A stretch of 64,000 nucleotides of DNA from contig NZ_NWUC01000001.1 of the NCBI RefSeq assembly GCF_002750855.1, positions 310,001 through 374,000 of the forward strand. Direction: 5' to 3'. A model generated the notes under the pieces. That model had not been told where the DNA came from. It made no database searches and saw only the letters and a program-made list of their open reading frames with translations. Made by a program: the position numbers and the translations under genes. This document shows positions 7,606 through 16,748 of the stretch, in pieces (position 1 is the first letter of the stretch; every line of letters begins with the position of its first letter). This DNA is from Neopararhizobium haloflavum. Lineage in GTDB: Bacteria > Pseudomonadota > Alphaproteobacteria > Rhizobiales > Rhizobiaceae.

Positions 7606-8661
7606 TCAGCGCGACAGCGTCTTGACGATCGCCTCGGCACGGCTGTGAACGCCAAGCTTGTCAAAGATCGCCGAAAGCTGATTGCGAACCGTCTTCTCGT
7701 GCTTGCCGAGCCGTTCGGCGATGGTCCGGTTGTCCAGCCCCTCGGCAATGAGATCGAGCACCGCCGTTTCGGCCGGCGTCAGGCCCGCTCCGACAACGCG
7801 CTGCCGCATCGGCCCATCCTGCCCCAGAAAGTCATCAAGCGCGGCCTGAAAGACCGTCCAGGCCGGCTCGCTCGGCAAAAGCACGTGGTTCTTGCTGTCG
7901 AGCGGCACGAACCGGGCCCCGGGAATCGTTGCGGCAAGCCTGCAGCCTTCATCGAAGGGTACGCGCATGTCGCCCCGGCAGTGCGCGATCAAGGTCGGCA
8001 CACGCAGGGCGGAGGCCATATCGAGAACATCGAGCCCCTGCATCTGCCACAGCAATTCGGCCGCGACCTCGGCGGTCGCGGTTTCCCGCTCGAGGTTGCC
8101 CCACCAGCGATGCTGCTCCGGCGTCCCGTCAGGAATGAACAGATTGGTGAAGAAACGGCAGAACGCAGGGTTGTCGCGGCCCCAGCCGATGCGAACGAAA
8201 TTGACCAGCGTGTCTGCTTCCAGGCGCTGTTCCGCCGTCCTGGCGCGGGTTCTGCCACCCTGGGCATAGGCGTTGAGGAGAATGAGGTGCGACACGCGAT
8301 CGGGATGCCTGAGAGCATGGACGATGGCGAGCGCGCCTCCCTGCGAAAGACCCAGAAGGACAAAGCGCGGCTCCTCGACCGTAGCGGCCACGGCCTCAAG
8401 GTCCGCATGCCATGCACCGACCGACAGATCCGCTACGTGGCGTTCAGACAAGCCACAACCGCGCGGATCGTAACGGACGAACCGGTTGCGCGCCGAGAGC
8501 GCTTCCAGCCAGGGCCGCCAGACCGGGCTTTCAAGGTCGTAGTCGACATGGCTGAGCCAGTGAGCGGCGCGTAGGATGACCGGCCCCGTGCCGCAGGAGG
8601 CGACGGCTATTCGGGTGCCATCAGCAGAGGTGCAGAACCGGATGGTCTGACTGAGCTTCAT
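7606..8661 (-). CDS. alpha/beta-hydrolase fused to a LuxR-type HTH
   Basis: This protein of 351 aa has two domains. Residues about 1-280 are an alpha/beta hydrolase with nucleophile Ser106 in GLSQGG, a probable acid Asp231 (CRGDMRVPFD) and His259 (SKNHVLLPSE). Residues about 294-347 are a LuxR/GerE helix-turn-helix (LTPAETAVLDLIAEGLDNRT, then TVRNQLSAIFDKLGV). The fusion suggests a transcription factor whose sensor domain binds, and perhaps cleaves, a small ester or lactone; that is inference. The methyltransferase gene downstream and the gene itself are natural candidate targets. The start at MKLSQ fits the beginning of the hydrolase domain. Confidence 0.85.
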   Translation of the reverse strand: MKLSQTIRFCTSADGTRIAVASCGTGPVILRAAHWLSHVDYDLESPVWRPWLEALSARNRFVRYDPRGCGLSERHVADLSVGAWHADLEAVAATVEEPRFVLLGLSQGGALAIVHALRHPDRVSHLILLNAYAQGGRTRARTAEQRLEADTLVNFVRIGWGRDNPAFCRFFTNLFIPDGTPEQHRWWGNLERETATAEVAAELLWQMQGLDVLDMASALRVPTLIAHCRGDMRVPFDEGCRLAATIPGARFVPLDSKNHVLLPSEPAWTVFQAALDDFLGQDGPMRQRVVGAGLTPAETAVLDLIAEGLDNRTIAERLGKHEKTVRNQLSAIFDKLGVHSRAEAIVKTLSR

Positions 8662-8782
8662 GGTGCCCAGATTACCGCAGCTGCCTTGAACGCGACAGCC
8701 CGAAGAAAAGGCAGCTTTGGGCCAATGGCTGCCGGCAGTCGCCGCAATCGCCCGGTTTGTGCTGATGGCCTTTTGGCTCGGC

Positions 8783-10594
8783 TCAGCTTCTTGGCTTCGG
8801 TTTGCCTTGGTGCTTGCGGGACGGCGCGCGATCGGCCTGTGCAGACTTGCCGCGATGCGGAGGCTTCTTTCCCGGCTTGCCGCCTTTCCCGCCACGCGGC
8901 CCTTCAGGTCGCGCTGATTTTTGCGCCTGTGCGGCCGAAGCGATGACGATGCCTCGCTCGGTGCTGCCGGGCCGCTTGACCGCTGCGGCGAAGTCGTCCG
9001 CCTTGTCGGCCGCGATCTCGAAGCGTGTCTCGGTCTCGTCGATCCTGATCGCGCCGACATCACGCTTGGAGACGCCGCCGGCCTTGCAGATGATCGGCAG
9101 CAACCATTTGGGGTCGGCGCGCTGGCGCCGTCCGATCGACAGTGTGAACCAGACGCCGCCTTCCATATCGGGTCCGCGCGGCGCGCGCGCAGGTGGCGCG
9201 CCGCCGTCGTCATCCTGCCATTTGCTCCGCGCCGGCTTCTTCGATTGCATGGCAGCGGGCGGCAGGGCCGTGATATCCTCCGGTACCGGACGTGCCGCGA
9301 GATTCTGGCGCAGGAACGCGGCAGCGATACGCTCCGGGGGAACCTTTTCCAAAATGTCGGCGATAAAGGCCGCTTCCGTGTCATCCGGCGCTTCGGCGGT
9401 CAGCGCGAGGTCCAGAATTTCCCGGCGGTAGCGGGTCTCGATCTCGGCAATGCCGGGCGCTCCGCGCACGAGAGCCGTCAGTCTGGCCGATGCAAGCACG
9501 CGTTGCGCCGCGCCGCGCCGGTGCTCCGGCACGATCAGCACGCAAACGCCCTTGCGGCCCGCCCGTCCGGTCCGGCCGGATCGATGCAATAGCGTTGCCG
9601 GGTTGCTCGGCACATCCGCGTGGATCACCAGATCGAGGTTGGGCAGATCGATCCCGCGCGCCGCGACATCCGTTGCCACACAGACATGCGCCCTGCCGTC
9701 CCGCATTGCCTGCAACGCGTTCGACCGCTCCGATTGCGCCATCTCGCCCGACAGCGAGACGACCGAGAAGCCCCGGTTGCCCAGTCGCGCCGTCAGGTGG
9801 CGCACCGCTTCACGCGTGTGGCAGAAAACCAGCGCGCTGGTGCTGTCGGAGTTCAGCAGCGCGTTGATGACGGCGTGTTCGCGTTCGTCGCGCCGCACCA
9901 GCATCATCTGATATTCGATGTCGGCGTGCTGGTCGCTCGACGCGGTGGCCGCGACCCGCAGCGCGTCTTTCTGGAAGGTCTTGGCCAGCTCCGCGATACC
10001 GCGCGGCACGGTTGCCGAGAACATGAGGGTGCGCCGCTCGTCGGGCGCGGCGCCGAGAATGAATTCGAGATCGTCGCGGAAGCCGAGGGCCAGCATCTCG
10101 TCGGCTTCATCGAGCACCACCGCGCGCAGCGCACCAAGATCGAGCGCGCCCCGTGAGATGTGATCGCGCAGACGTCCGGGTGTTCCAACGACAAGATGGA
10201 CCCCGCGCTCCAGTGCGCGGCGCTCATTGCGCATGTCCATCCCGCCGACGCAGGTCGCCGTTTGCATTCCGGTCGAGGCGAAAAGCCAGCCGAGCTCGCG
10301 CTGAACCTGGATCGCCAATTCGCGCGTTGGCGCGATGATCAGCCCGAGGGGGCGGGCTGGTGCGTCGAACCGATCGGCGCCGCCAAGCAGGGTCGCGGCG
10401 AGCGCGATGCCGAACGCGACGGTCTTGCCCGAACCGGTCTGTGCCGAAACGAGCAGATCGGCGTCGACCTCGGCCCGCTCAGCCATCTCCATCTGAACCG
10501 GCGTCAGCTGGCGATAGCCCCTTTCCTCCAGCGCTCGAGCGAGCGCGGGATGAACCGAGTTGGGGAGATGCGCCTTGTCGTCGATTGGAGTCAT
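8783..10594 (-). CDS. DEAD-box ATP-dependent RNA helicase with DbpA-like RNA-binding tail
   Basis: This protein of 603 aa probably unwinds structured RNA in ribosome assembly or cold adaptation. All core motifs are visible: Q motif near residues 26-34, AQTGSGKT (51-58), PTRELA (89-94), DEAD (162-165), SAT (193-195) and HRSGRTGRAGRKG in domain 2. Toward the C-terminus, a segment starting VWFTLSIGRRQRADPKWLLP matches the DbpA RNA-binding domain pattern, and a Lys/Arg/Gly-rich tail ends the protein. Homologues are named DeaD, CsdA or DbpA; which one applies is uncertain. The start at MTPIDDK is preferred, although the upstream Shine-Dalgarno is only moderate. Confidence 0.9.
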   Translation of the reverse strand: MTPIDDKAHLPNSVHPALARALEERGYRQLTPVQMEMAERAEVDADLLVSAQTGSGKTVAFGIALAATLLGGADRFDAPARPLGLIIAPTRELAIQVQRELGWLFASTGMQTATCVGGMDMRNERRALERGVHLVVGTPGRLRDHISRGALDLGALRAVVLDEADEMLALGFRDDLEFILGAAPDERRTLMFSATVPRGIAELAKTFQKDALRVAATASSDQHADIEYQMMLVRRDEREHAVINALLNSDSTSALVFCHTREAVRHLTARLGNRGFSVVSLSGEMAQSERSNALQAMRDGRAHVCVATDVAARGIDLPNLDLVIHADVPSNPATLLHRSGRTGRAGRKGVCVLIVPEHRRGAAQRVLASARLTALVRGAPGIAEIETRYRREILDLALTAEAPDDTEAAFIADILEKVPPERIAAAFLRQNLAARPVPEDITALPPAAMQSKKPARSKWQDDDGGAPPARAPRGPDMEGGVWFTLSIGRRQRADPKWLLPIICKAGGVSKRDVGAIRIDETETRFEIAADKADDFAAAVKRPGSTERGIVIASAAQAQKSARPEGPRGGKGGKPGKKPPHRGKSAQADRAPSRKHQGKPKPRS

Positions 10595-10785
10595 GCTCGC
10601 GGCCCTTGTGATGCAGCCGCATATTACAGCCGCTGCCTCGATAGCCGGTCTGCGACGACCGGCGCAACAGCCAATCTGACTATTATTGCCGGGATTGCGA
10701 CCTCGCGCGCGCCGAAGGATCGGCCGCCGTTCCCGTCGCGCGCGACCTGCCGCCACGCATGCAGCCGATGGCGCACGCTGCCGGA

Positions 10786-11943
10786 TCAGCCAGCAGAGGC
10801 GATCGCCGCCGCCAGATCGTTTGTCAGCAGCCGCATCAGATCGGATTGACGATGCGTTTGCGTTTTCTGGAAGATCGCCTTGAGGTGCCAGCGCGCGGTT
10901 TCATAGCTCATGCCGGCGGCTGCGGCAGCCTGCTTCAGGCCATCCTTTTCGATCAGCGAGGTGACCAACCGAACTTCTGGCGCGCTCAGTTGGAACCGTG
11001 CCGCGAGATAATCGGCCGACGGCGGGTGCCGCTGGTCGGGGCTGCTGATCAGGAGCGCGGCAACGATCGCGTCGCCGCAGGAAGCCATCCCGGCATCGAC
11101 GGGGATTGCCGTCAGGGACAGGGTGGCCGCGTCGTCGCGCGAGATGGACAGCACCTCGAAGAACGCGGAACTCACCTTGCCGCGGCAGCCGACAGCGCTT
11201 CGACTGAGGCGCTGCAATCGGGCATCCTCCGACGCTCTCGTTGCGTGGAGCACACCCTGCCTCACGGTGAAGACGTCGCGGGCGGCCAGAAGCGCCTCTG
11301 CCCTGCCGTTGCAGTCGCACATGCGACCGCTACGATCCAGATACATCACAGCCAGCGGCAGCCGTTCAATGACGGACCGGGCCGTTCGCGCAGCGACGCC
11401 GAACCTTGCGATGCGCTGAGAGATTCTGATGGCTTTGGCAAGGTGGCGGGACATCAGGGCATAGTCGCCTTCGTCCGCGGCGGAGAAAGGGCCCTCGTCC
11501 AACAATCTCATGAAGGTGAAGCTGACCAGATGCTCGCCCTCAGCCATAAGCGCGCTGCCGATGGAATGCTCAAATCCCTGCGGCCGAGCCCATTCGGCAT
11601 AAAATGCGCTCTCCTGGTAGGCATTTTGTCGTCCATAGGCCGCGTCGAGCGATCGCTCGGTCAGGATGCGCCCGGGCCGCATGTAACCCGGAACACGAAA
11701 CCAGGGATTGCACGCCGCGATCTCCGGGTATGATTGAAAGAAGCGATCCTCGAAGCCGGAATGGGCCAGAGCGTTGAACTGTGTCGTTCCAGGCGCCTGC
11801 GTGAACAGGATCGTCGCGGCAGCGCGAAAATATGTCTTGAGGGAGTCCAGCAGGTCATCCGATACGACGCAATCGTATGCCGCGCCGTATATCTGCTCGA
11901 TCAGATCAAACGTATCATCGACATGTCTGCGCGGCGACGGCAT
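10786..11943 (-). CDS. LuxR-family transcriptional regulator with N-terminal sensor region
   Basis: This protein of 385 aa has a LuxR-type DNA-binding domain at its end (LSAPEVRLVTSLIEKDGLKQ, then YETARWHLKAIFQKTQTHRQ). The first 300 residues have no recognised autoinducer signature. The middle portion (VIERLPLAVMYLDRSGRMCDCNGRAEALL) looks like a PAS-type fold as in other large alphaproteobacterial LuxR regulators. It is a single gene with about 190 bases to the helicase downstream and a 295-base gap upstream. No clear Shine-Dalgarno precedes the chosen ATG. The ligand and targets are unknown. Confidence 0.75.
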   Translation of the reverse strand: MPSPRRHVDDTFDLIEQIYGAAYDCVVSDDLLDSLKTYFRAAATILFTQAPGTTQFNALAHSGFEDRFFQSYPEIAACNPWFRVPGYMRPGRILTERSLDAAYGRQNAYQESAFYAEWARPQGFEHSIGSALMAEGEHLVSFTFMRLLDEGPFSAADEGDYALMSRHLAKAIRISQRIARFGVAARTARSVIERLPLAVMYLDRSGRMCDCNGRAEALLAARDVFTVRQGVLHATRASEDARLQRLSRSAVGCRGKVSSAFFEVLSISRDDAATLSLTAIPVDAGMASCGDAIVAALLISSPDQRHPPSADYLAARFQLSAPEVRLVTSLIEKDGLKQAAAAAGMSYETARWHLKAIFQKTQTHRQSDLMRLLTNDLAAAIASAG

Positions 11944-12238
11944 AGCATGGGCATCCGTGGAGCCTAGAGCTGGCGATGTCAGTATAACACGATCGCCGGT
12001 GGAGCCGCTATTGGCCCTGCCTCGTCATCCGTCCAGTATTCATCAGTCGAACGAGGCGTGTCGGGCTCCCAATTGAGGGGAGACTCGGTGTGCGGCGGGA
12101 TGATCTAGTTCCGGGCGGGCCTTGGCTGCGAGCGGGTCGGTCAATGCCGGACGAAGACCTGACCGTGCGGCGAACAGCCGACATGATCTGCCCGATTGTC
12201 ATTTCGGACTTTGCACGGCCAGACAGGCGAGGATCGAC

Positions 12239-12529
12239 ATGAGGGCCATCTTCTTCACCGTTTTCGGGGTCTTCATGGCTGTATCGAGCGCCTGGGGCGT
12301 GTCGGTCGACATCTATGCGGTCTGCAGGCTCGACCCCAACGGAGACAACTTCCTGGCCTTGCGCGATCAGCCTGACGTGCGGTCGCGCATGCTGCTCAAA
12401 CTGCCAGCCGGGACACGGATAGAAGAATGGGGGCGGGTCGGGAACTGGATGCAGGTCGATGTCGAGGCCGAGGGCCGCCCGAGCGGCTACGTCCACGCAT
12501 CCTATACCTGTCTCGTCGAGGATCACTGA
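12239..12529 (+). CDS. small secreted SH3b-domain protein
   Basis: This protein of 96 aa has a signal peptide at residues 1-19 (ends SSAWG). The mature part reads as one SH3b domain (NFLALRDQPDVRSRMLLKLP, then VGNWMQVDVEAEGRPSGYVH) with a Cys near each end. SH3b domains in secreted proteins usually bind peptidoglycan or envelope peptides. The start is fixed by the signal peptide and AGGCGAGGA upstream. A second small secreted protein follows 61 bases later on the same strand, and the two may be co-transcribed. Confidence 0.75.
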   Translation: MRAIFFTVFGVFMAVSSAWGVSVDIYAVCRLDPNGDNFLALRDQPDVRSRMLLKLPAGTRIEEWGRVGNWMQVDVEAEGRPSGYVHASYTCLVEDH

Positions 12530-12590
12530 GCCGTCACGACCGGGCCCCCGATTGGCGGGACAGCAAAACGCTGAGCGAAGGAGCGAATAA

Positions 12591-12989
12591 ATGGGTCGCT
12601 TTTCAGGCCTGATGTCAGTGCTTCTTGCGCTGTCCAGCGGCGCGTCGGCCACAGAACTTCCCTTGATGCGCGGCTTCTATGTCGACACCAGCACCACCTG
12701 TTCCAACGCCTCCAATGCAACGCTCTTTCTTCTGCAGCGCGATCAACTCGTCGCGGGCGGAAGGGAGATCTGCACCTTCGCTCAAATCGTCCCGAAAGAC
12801 AGCCGCCATTTCGTCGTCAACGAGGTCTGCGAGACTGTGCGGGAAATGGTGGTGGAATGGACAATCGAGGGCGAGGGCCGCTTTTCGCGGACATACGCCA
12901 ACGGCGAATCTCACAGCGCTCAGTTTTGTCCGCAATCCAGCCTGCCCGAGCCCTGGCGCAACAACGATATCAGCGACAGGATCCGCTGA
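12591..12989 (+). CDS. small secreted protein of unknown function
   Basis: This protein of 132 aa has a signal peptide at about residues 1-20 (ends SGASA), with GAAGGAG 7 bases before the ATG. The mature part is Cys-containing (four Cys), begins LPLMRGFYVDTSTTCSNASN, and has alternating hydrophobic patterns that suggest a small beta-rich periplasmic domain. No family was recognised. It lies 61 bases behind the SH3b gene and ahead of tRNA-Met on the other strand. Confidence 0.65.
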   Translation: MGRFSGLMSVLLALSSGASATELPLMRGFYVDTSTTCSNASNATLFLLQRDQLVAGGREICTFAQIVPKDSRHFVVNEVCETVREMVVEWTIEGEGRFSRTYANGESHSAQFCPQSSLPEPWRNNDISDRIR

Positions 12990-13210
12990 GTGCAAGGCAT
13001 GGGCTGGACAAGCTGCTTGGGCGCTTCACGACGCAATAATGCGGCGATCCGGGGTATGATGATCATCATGGGGTCCGCCGTCGGCATTCGCAGGGCTCTT
13101 TGACGGGCATCGCGGTAATGTCGGTATCAGCGCCTGAAGCCCAGCGACATTGGGATGCGAGCATGCCATTTCGATACGAGAGCTATATAGCTGAAATCAT
13201 TGAAGGTTTT

Positions 13211-13287
13211 TGGTAGCGGAGGAGGGATTCGAACCCCCGACACAAGGATTATGATTCCTCTGCTCTAACCGACTGAGCTACTCCGCC
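13211..13287 (-). tRNA. tRNA-Met (anticodon CAT)
   Basis: The 77-base cloverleaf can be folded by eye on the minus strand: acceptor GGCGGAG/CTCCGCT, D arm GCTC/GAGC, anticodon stem GAGGA/TCCTT with loop ATCATAA (anticodon CAT), T arm GGGGG-TTCGAAT-CCCTC, and an encoded CCA end. The acceptor begins G-G-C rather than with the mismatched C1 of initiator tRNA, so this is the elongator type. A CAT tRNA modified to read AUA (Ile2) cannot be excluded by anticodon alone, but the body resembles rhizobial tRNA-Met. Confidence 0.93.
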
Positions 13288-13433
13288 AGGGCCCGGCGCC
13301 TGGGTGTTTGCCAACGGCTCCGGGTGGGCGGCTTATAAGGTGGGGTGGAATTGGGTGTCAAGCGGGGCTGGTGGGAAATCGGGGCCTGATCGACTTGCGC
13401 TTTTGCCGGACGGCGACTATTGCCTCGGCCATC

Positions 13434-14465
13434 ATGGCTTCGACGATTTCAGATACCAAGCAAGCGGCCGCGGCCGGGTCCACGCCTGCCATCGCCGTCA
13501 TCGGCTGCGGCTATTGGGGCAGCAACCATGCGCGCACGCTGGCATCGCTCGGCGCGCTTGCCGGCGTGGCCGACCGGAACCGCGAGCGGGCCGAGGCGCT
13601 CGGTAGGGAGACGGGCGCACGGGCGCTCGATCCCGAAGCGGTCTTCGACGATCCGTCGATCGATGGCGTGGTGCTTGCGCTGCCGCCGCAATCGCACGCG
13701 GACAATGCGCTTCGGGCAATTGCCGCGGAAAAGCACGTTCTGGTGGAAAAGCCGATCGCGCTCGAGGTCGAGGACGGTGAGGCGATCGTGCGGGCTGCCG
13801 AGGCGGCCGGCGTGGTTGCGATGACCGGGCATGTGCTTCGTTTCCATCCGGCCTTCGAAGGGCTGATGCGCCTGATCGAAGACGGGGTGCTGGGGCGCGT
13901 GCGCTACATCCATTCGCATCGTGTCGGCCTCGGCAAGTTCCATCCCGAGAACGACGCGCTCTGGGATATCGCGCCGCACGACCTGTCGCTCATCCTCGCC
14001 ATCACCGGCGAAGAGCCGGAGCGCATCTCGGGCGAGGGTACGGCCGTTGTCGACCATCTCAGCGATTTCGCCCATCTGCATCTGACCTTTCCATCCGGAT
14101 TGAGGAGCCACGTCTTCACCTCGCGGCTCAATCCCTACCGCGAACGCCGGCTGACGATCGTCGGCGATGCGGCGATGGCGGTGTTCGACGACGTGGCGGA
14201 CTGGCCGCAAAAGCTGGTTCTCTACCGGCACAAGGTCTGGCAGGAGGACGGCCAATGGTCGTTCGACAACGCCGAGCCGGATTATGTGCCGATCGACAAG
14301 GGCATGCCGCTGACGCGCGAATGCGCCCATTTCATCGACTGCATCCGGACTGGCGGCAAGCCATTGACCCCGGTCTCCGACGGGCTTGCGGTGATGCGGA
14401 TCCTGGCGGCCGGCACGGTGCGCCACAAGGGTCCCCAGCCCGGCGCGCCCTGGCCGGGGCGCTGA
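13434..14465 (+). CDS. Gfo/Idh/MocA-family oxidoreductase
   Basis: This NAD(P)-dependent sugar or inositol-type dehydrogenase has 343 aa. The N-terminal Rossmann fold starts IAVIGCGYWGSNHARTL; EKPIALEVEDGEAI matches the conserved EKP motif with its catalytic-site Lys, and HDLSLILAITG is the usual helix contacting the substrate domain. The substrate is unknown; relatives act on UDP-sugars, inositols and glucose-type sugars. The start ATG lacks a clear Shine-Dalgarno and was chosen as the nearest Met to the domain. The gene is convergent with the MFS gene, 11 bases away. Confidence 0.87.
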   Translation: MASTISDTKQAAAAGSTPAIAVIGCGYWGSNHARTLASLGALAGVADRNRERAEALGRETGARALDPEAVFDDPSIDGVVLALPPQSHADNALRAIAAEKHVLVEKPIALEVEDGEAIVRAAEAAGVVAMTGHVLRFHPAFEGLMRLIEDGVLGRVRYIHSHRVGLGKFHPENDALWDIAPHDLSLILAITGEEPERISGEGTAVVDHLSDFAHLHLTFPSGLRSHVFTSRLNPYRERRLTIVGDAAMAVFDDVADWPQKLVLYRHKVWQEDGQWSFDNAEPDYVPIDKGMPLTRECAHFIDCIRTGGKPLTPVSDGLAVMRILAAGTVRHKGPQPGAPWPGR

Positions 14466-14476
14466 GGGCGCGCCGT

Positions 14477-15739
14477 TCAGGCTGCGCCCAGCGGTGGGGC
14501 CTCCTTCGTGCGCCACAGGACGAGGGCGATGACCGCGATGTTCAGCGCATTGAAGGCGATGCCGTTGATAAAGGCGGCCTGGTAGGACCCCGTCCAGTCG
14601 TAGATGAGGCCTGAAAGCCAGCCGCCGAGCGCCATGCCGATGACGGTGGCCATGATGACTGTGCCCACCCGCCGTCCGGCTTCGCGGGCCGGCAGGTACT
14701 CGCGCACGATGATGGCGTAGCTCGGGACGATGCCGCCCTGCGACAGGCCGAAGACGAGCGATACTACGTAAAGCGATGTCAGCCCGTCGAACGGCAGATA
14801 GAGCATCAGCGCGAGCATCTGGAGAATCGAGCCGAGGATCAGCGTGCGTACGCCGCCGATGTGGTCGGCCAAGAAGCCGGAGGCCAGCCGGCTGACGACG
14901 CCGCCAGCCACCATGATGGAGAGCATCTCGGCGCCGGCTGTCACCCCATAGCCGAGATCGGCGCACAGGGCGACGATATGCACCTGCGGCATCGACATCG
15001 CCACGCAGCAGCCGATACCGGCAATCGCCAGCAGCCATTGCAGTGCCCGCGGCGAGAGCGAAACGCTGCCGGCCGTCCGTGGATCGCGGCCGACCGTGTT
15101 GGGATCGGTCTCGGCATCGGGCGGGATGCGCCGCCTCAGCATCAGGGCAAGGGGAATCATCACCACGATGCAGGTCGCGGCCACGACGAAATAGGCGGCG
15201 CGCCAGCCATCCTCTGCGACGATGTCCTTCAGCACCATGGGCCATATGGCGCCCGCCAGATAGTTTCCGCTGGCCGCCGCGGCGACGGCAATGCCACGGC
15301 GGCGGCGGAACCAGTGCGACACGTCGGCGATCAGCGGGCCGAAGGAGGCGGAGGTGCCAATGCCGATCAGCGCACCCTGCAGCAGCGAGAACGCGACGAT
15401 GTCATGGGTCATCGCTGCCCCGGCAAAGCCGGCGCCGAGCATCACGGCGGCGAGGATGAGGCAGGGGGTGATGCCGAACCGGTCGACCACGCGGCCGAGC
15501 AGGAGGTTGCCGAGGGCAAAGCCGATCATCGTCGCGGTATAAGGCAGCGCGGCATCGGCTCGGGCGATCGCGAATTCCTGCTCGACGGCCGGCATGACGA
15601 GGACAACGGACCACATGCCTGCGCTGCCGACCGTGGCCAGCACCACCGAGACGGCAAGACGGGTCCAGGAATAGCGGCCGTCGAGCTCGAACGTCGCCGT
15701 GGCCGATGCCGCGACATTGGGGGAGGTGGATGCGTTCAC
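14477..15739 (-). CDS. MFS transporter
   Basis: This is a major facilitator of 420 aa with about 12 hydrophobic helices and the loop 2-3 motif GRVVDRFGI (degenerate GxLaDRxG); a second copy of that loop, GFLADHIGG, lies in the second half. The sequence resembles the oxalate/formate-antiporter-like and monocarboxylate MFS group, but the substrate cannot be set. The GTG at 15739 was chosen because it follows CGGGGAATT and removes a non-membrane lead; an upstream ATG at 15856 would add 39 unlikely residues. Confidence 0.85.
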   Translation of the reverse strand: MNASTSPNVAASATATFELDGRYSWTRLAVSVVLATVGSAGMWSVVLVMPAVEQEFAIARADAALPYTATMIGFALGNLLLGRVVDRFGITPCLILAAVMLGAGFAGAAMTHDIVAFSLLQGALIGIGTSASFGPLIADVSHWFRRRRGIAVAAAASGNYLAGAIWPMVLKDIVAEDGWRAAYFVVAATCIVVMIPLALMLRRRIPPDAETDPNTVGRDPRTAGSVSLSPRALQWLLAIAGIGCCVAMSMPQVHIVALCADLGYGVTAGAEMLSIMVAGGVVSRLASGFLADHIGGVRTLILGSILQMLALMLYLPFDGLTSLYVVSLVFGLSQGGIVPSYAIIVREYLPAREAGRRVGTVIMATVIGMALGGWLSGLIYDWTGSYQAAFINGIAFNALNIAVIALVLWRTKEAPPLGAA

Positions 15740-16166
15740 GTGATGGAATTCCCCGAACAGTCTGTTGCAGGCCCAAGCCTGGGCACTGACGCGGACTATA
15801 GCGGCGGCAGCGGGCGAGGCGAGCCGCGAATGCGACAGATGGACGCCGCAAGCCATGAATTGTCTTCACGCATCCATTCACGACGTTGAAGAAAAAGCGT
15901 GGAGGCGTTCATCCACAGAAATTTTTCTGAGCCCAGATTGCTGATAGCGCAGCGAAAATCCGGTGCCGGGCCACATCGTCGTGGTTGCATGACACGAGAG
16001 CGCGGCACGTGCGGCGCGTCGCTCGAAAATGCAACACGAGCGTCATCCGCATGCATGTGAATGCGCGGCGAACAACGGGGGCGCGGCTCGTGCGCGCTGA
16101 TCCGGGGCAGGGAGAACATCCTGAAAATTCGAGACAAAATGCATTTCGAAAAGATGGCAACCGCAG
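15740..16166. other. intergenic region with no recognised gene
   Basis: About 430 bases separate the MFS gene from the iron control element. Reading frames here are short, lack signal or domain features, and have no convincing ribosome binding site. No tRNA, repeat shared with the rest of the window, or strong terminator with a U-run was found. A small RNA cannot be excluded by eye. Confidence 0.4.
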
Positions 16167-16183
16167 TCTAGAATAATTCTAAA
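16167..16183. promoter_or_regulatory. Irr-type iron control element (ICE) upstream of bfd-bfr
   Basis: TCTAGAA-TAA-TTCTAAA differs by one base from the rhizobial ICE consensus TTTAGAA-N3-TTCTAAA bound by the haem-responsive Irr protein. It lies about 205 bases before bfd and 33 bases upstream of a good -35 box. In rhizobia Irr represses iron-storage genes when iron is scarce, so this site fits bfd-bfr control. The string CGCAGTCT immediately overlapping its left end also occurs at the rirA element. Confidence 0.75.
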
Positions 16184-16216
16184 CTATTGATTTCAATGCG
16201 CTAAGCGAGGGACATT

Positions 16217-16246
16217 TTGACAAAGTTGAATTCCCGTATCATATAA
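16217..16246 (+). promoter_or_regulatory. predicted sigma-70 promoter of bfd-bfr
   Basis: A perfect TTGACA at 16217-16222 is followed, 17-18 bases on, by CATATA/ATATAA (16240-16246). This predicts a transcript start near 16252, about 120 bases ahead of the bfd ATG. The ICE lies upstream of this promoter rather than over it, so Irr either acts from a distance here or there is another start. Confidence 0.55.
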
Positions 16247-16370
16247 ATGGGCAATCGGCCGAATGAGATCGGCTCATTGTTGTGGAGTTCGTCTTGGCGT
16301 TTTCCGATGTCCGGCAATCATCCTGCACCCACCGCCTGGAGCGCGGCGTCGACGCCGCTGGAGGTGTGCG

Positions 16371-16748
16371 ATGATCGTGTGCCACTGCAATTACATCAGC
16401 CAGAAAGATATCGAGGAGACCATCGTCGCGCTCCTCGATGAGGACCGTTGGCAGCTCATCGTGCCGGCGAAAGTCTACCATGCGCTTTCCAAACGCGGTA
16501 AATGTTGCGGATGTTTCCCCAATGTGGTGGAGACCATCAAACGGGTGAGCGAAGCCTATCACACCCGCAACACACCCAGCGCAGACGTCATTCCATTCCT
16601 GGAGCGGCTGAATGCGCTGCTCGATCAGTATGGAAGGACGAGGCATCATGAAGGGCGACGAACGGGTCATAGAGCGACTGAACAAGGCGCTGTTCCTGGA
16701 ACTGGGAGCGGTGAACCAGTACTGGCTCCACTACAGGCTTCTCGATGA
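16371..16748 (+). CDS. bfd: bacterioferritin-associated ferredoxin
   Basis: This is a [2Fe-2S] protein that delivers electrons to bacterioferritin for iron release. The four ligands are visible: Cys4 and Cys6 (VCHCNY), Cys45 and Cys48 (GKCCGCF), matching CxC-N~32-CxxC, with an additional Cys46. GGAGG 6 bases upstream fixes the ATG. The protein is 125 aa, longer than usual, because the frame runs 101 bases into bfr; residues after about 90 ([20 protein letters not shown]) show no family features and are probably a by-product of the overlap or of a lost stop codon. It is the first gene of a bfd-bfr pair under an ICE box. Confidence 0.88.
   Translation: MIVCHCNYISQKDIEETIVALLDEDRWQLIVPAKVYHALSKRGKCCGCFPNVVETIKRVSEAYHTRNTPSADVIPFLERLNALLDQYGRTRHHEGRRTGHRATEQGAVPGTGSGEPVLAPLQASR

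Noticed and set aside
12008-12652. 214-codon minus-strand frame over the small secreted proteins
   Set aside because: Both plus-strand genes have signal peptides and Shine-Dalgarno sequences; the minus frame has neither.
12990-13210. Possible integration site at tRNA-Met
   Set aside because: No integrase, direct repeat of the tRNA 3' end or composition shift was seen beside the tRNA gene.
13449-15245. 598-codon minus-strand frame across the oxidoreductase and MFS genes
   Set aside because: It covers two convergent genes with clear families in other frames, and its Arg/His-rich sequence is typical of a shadow frame.
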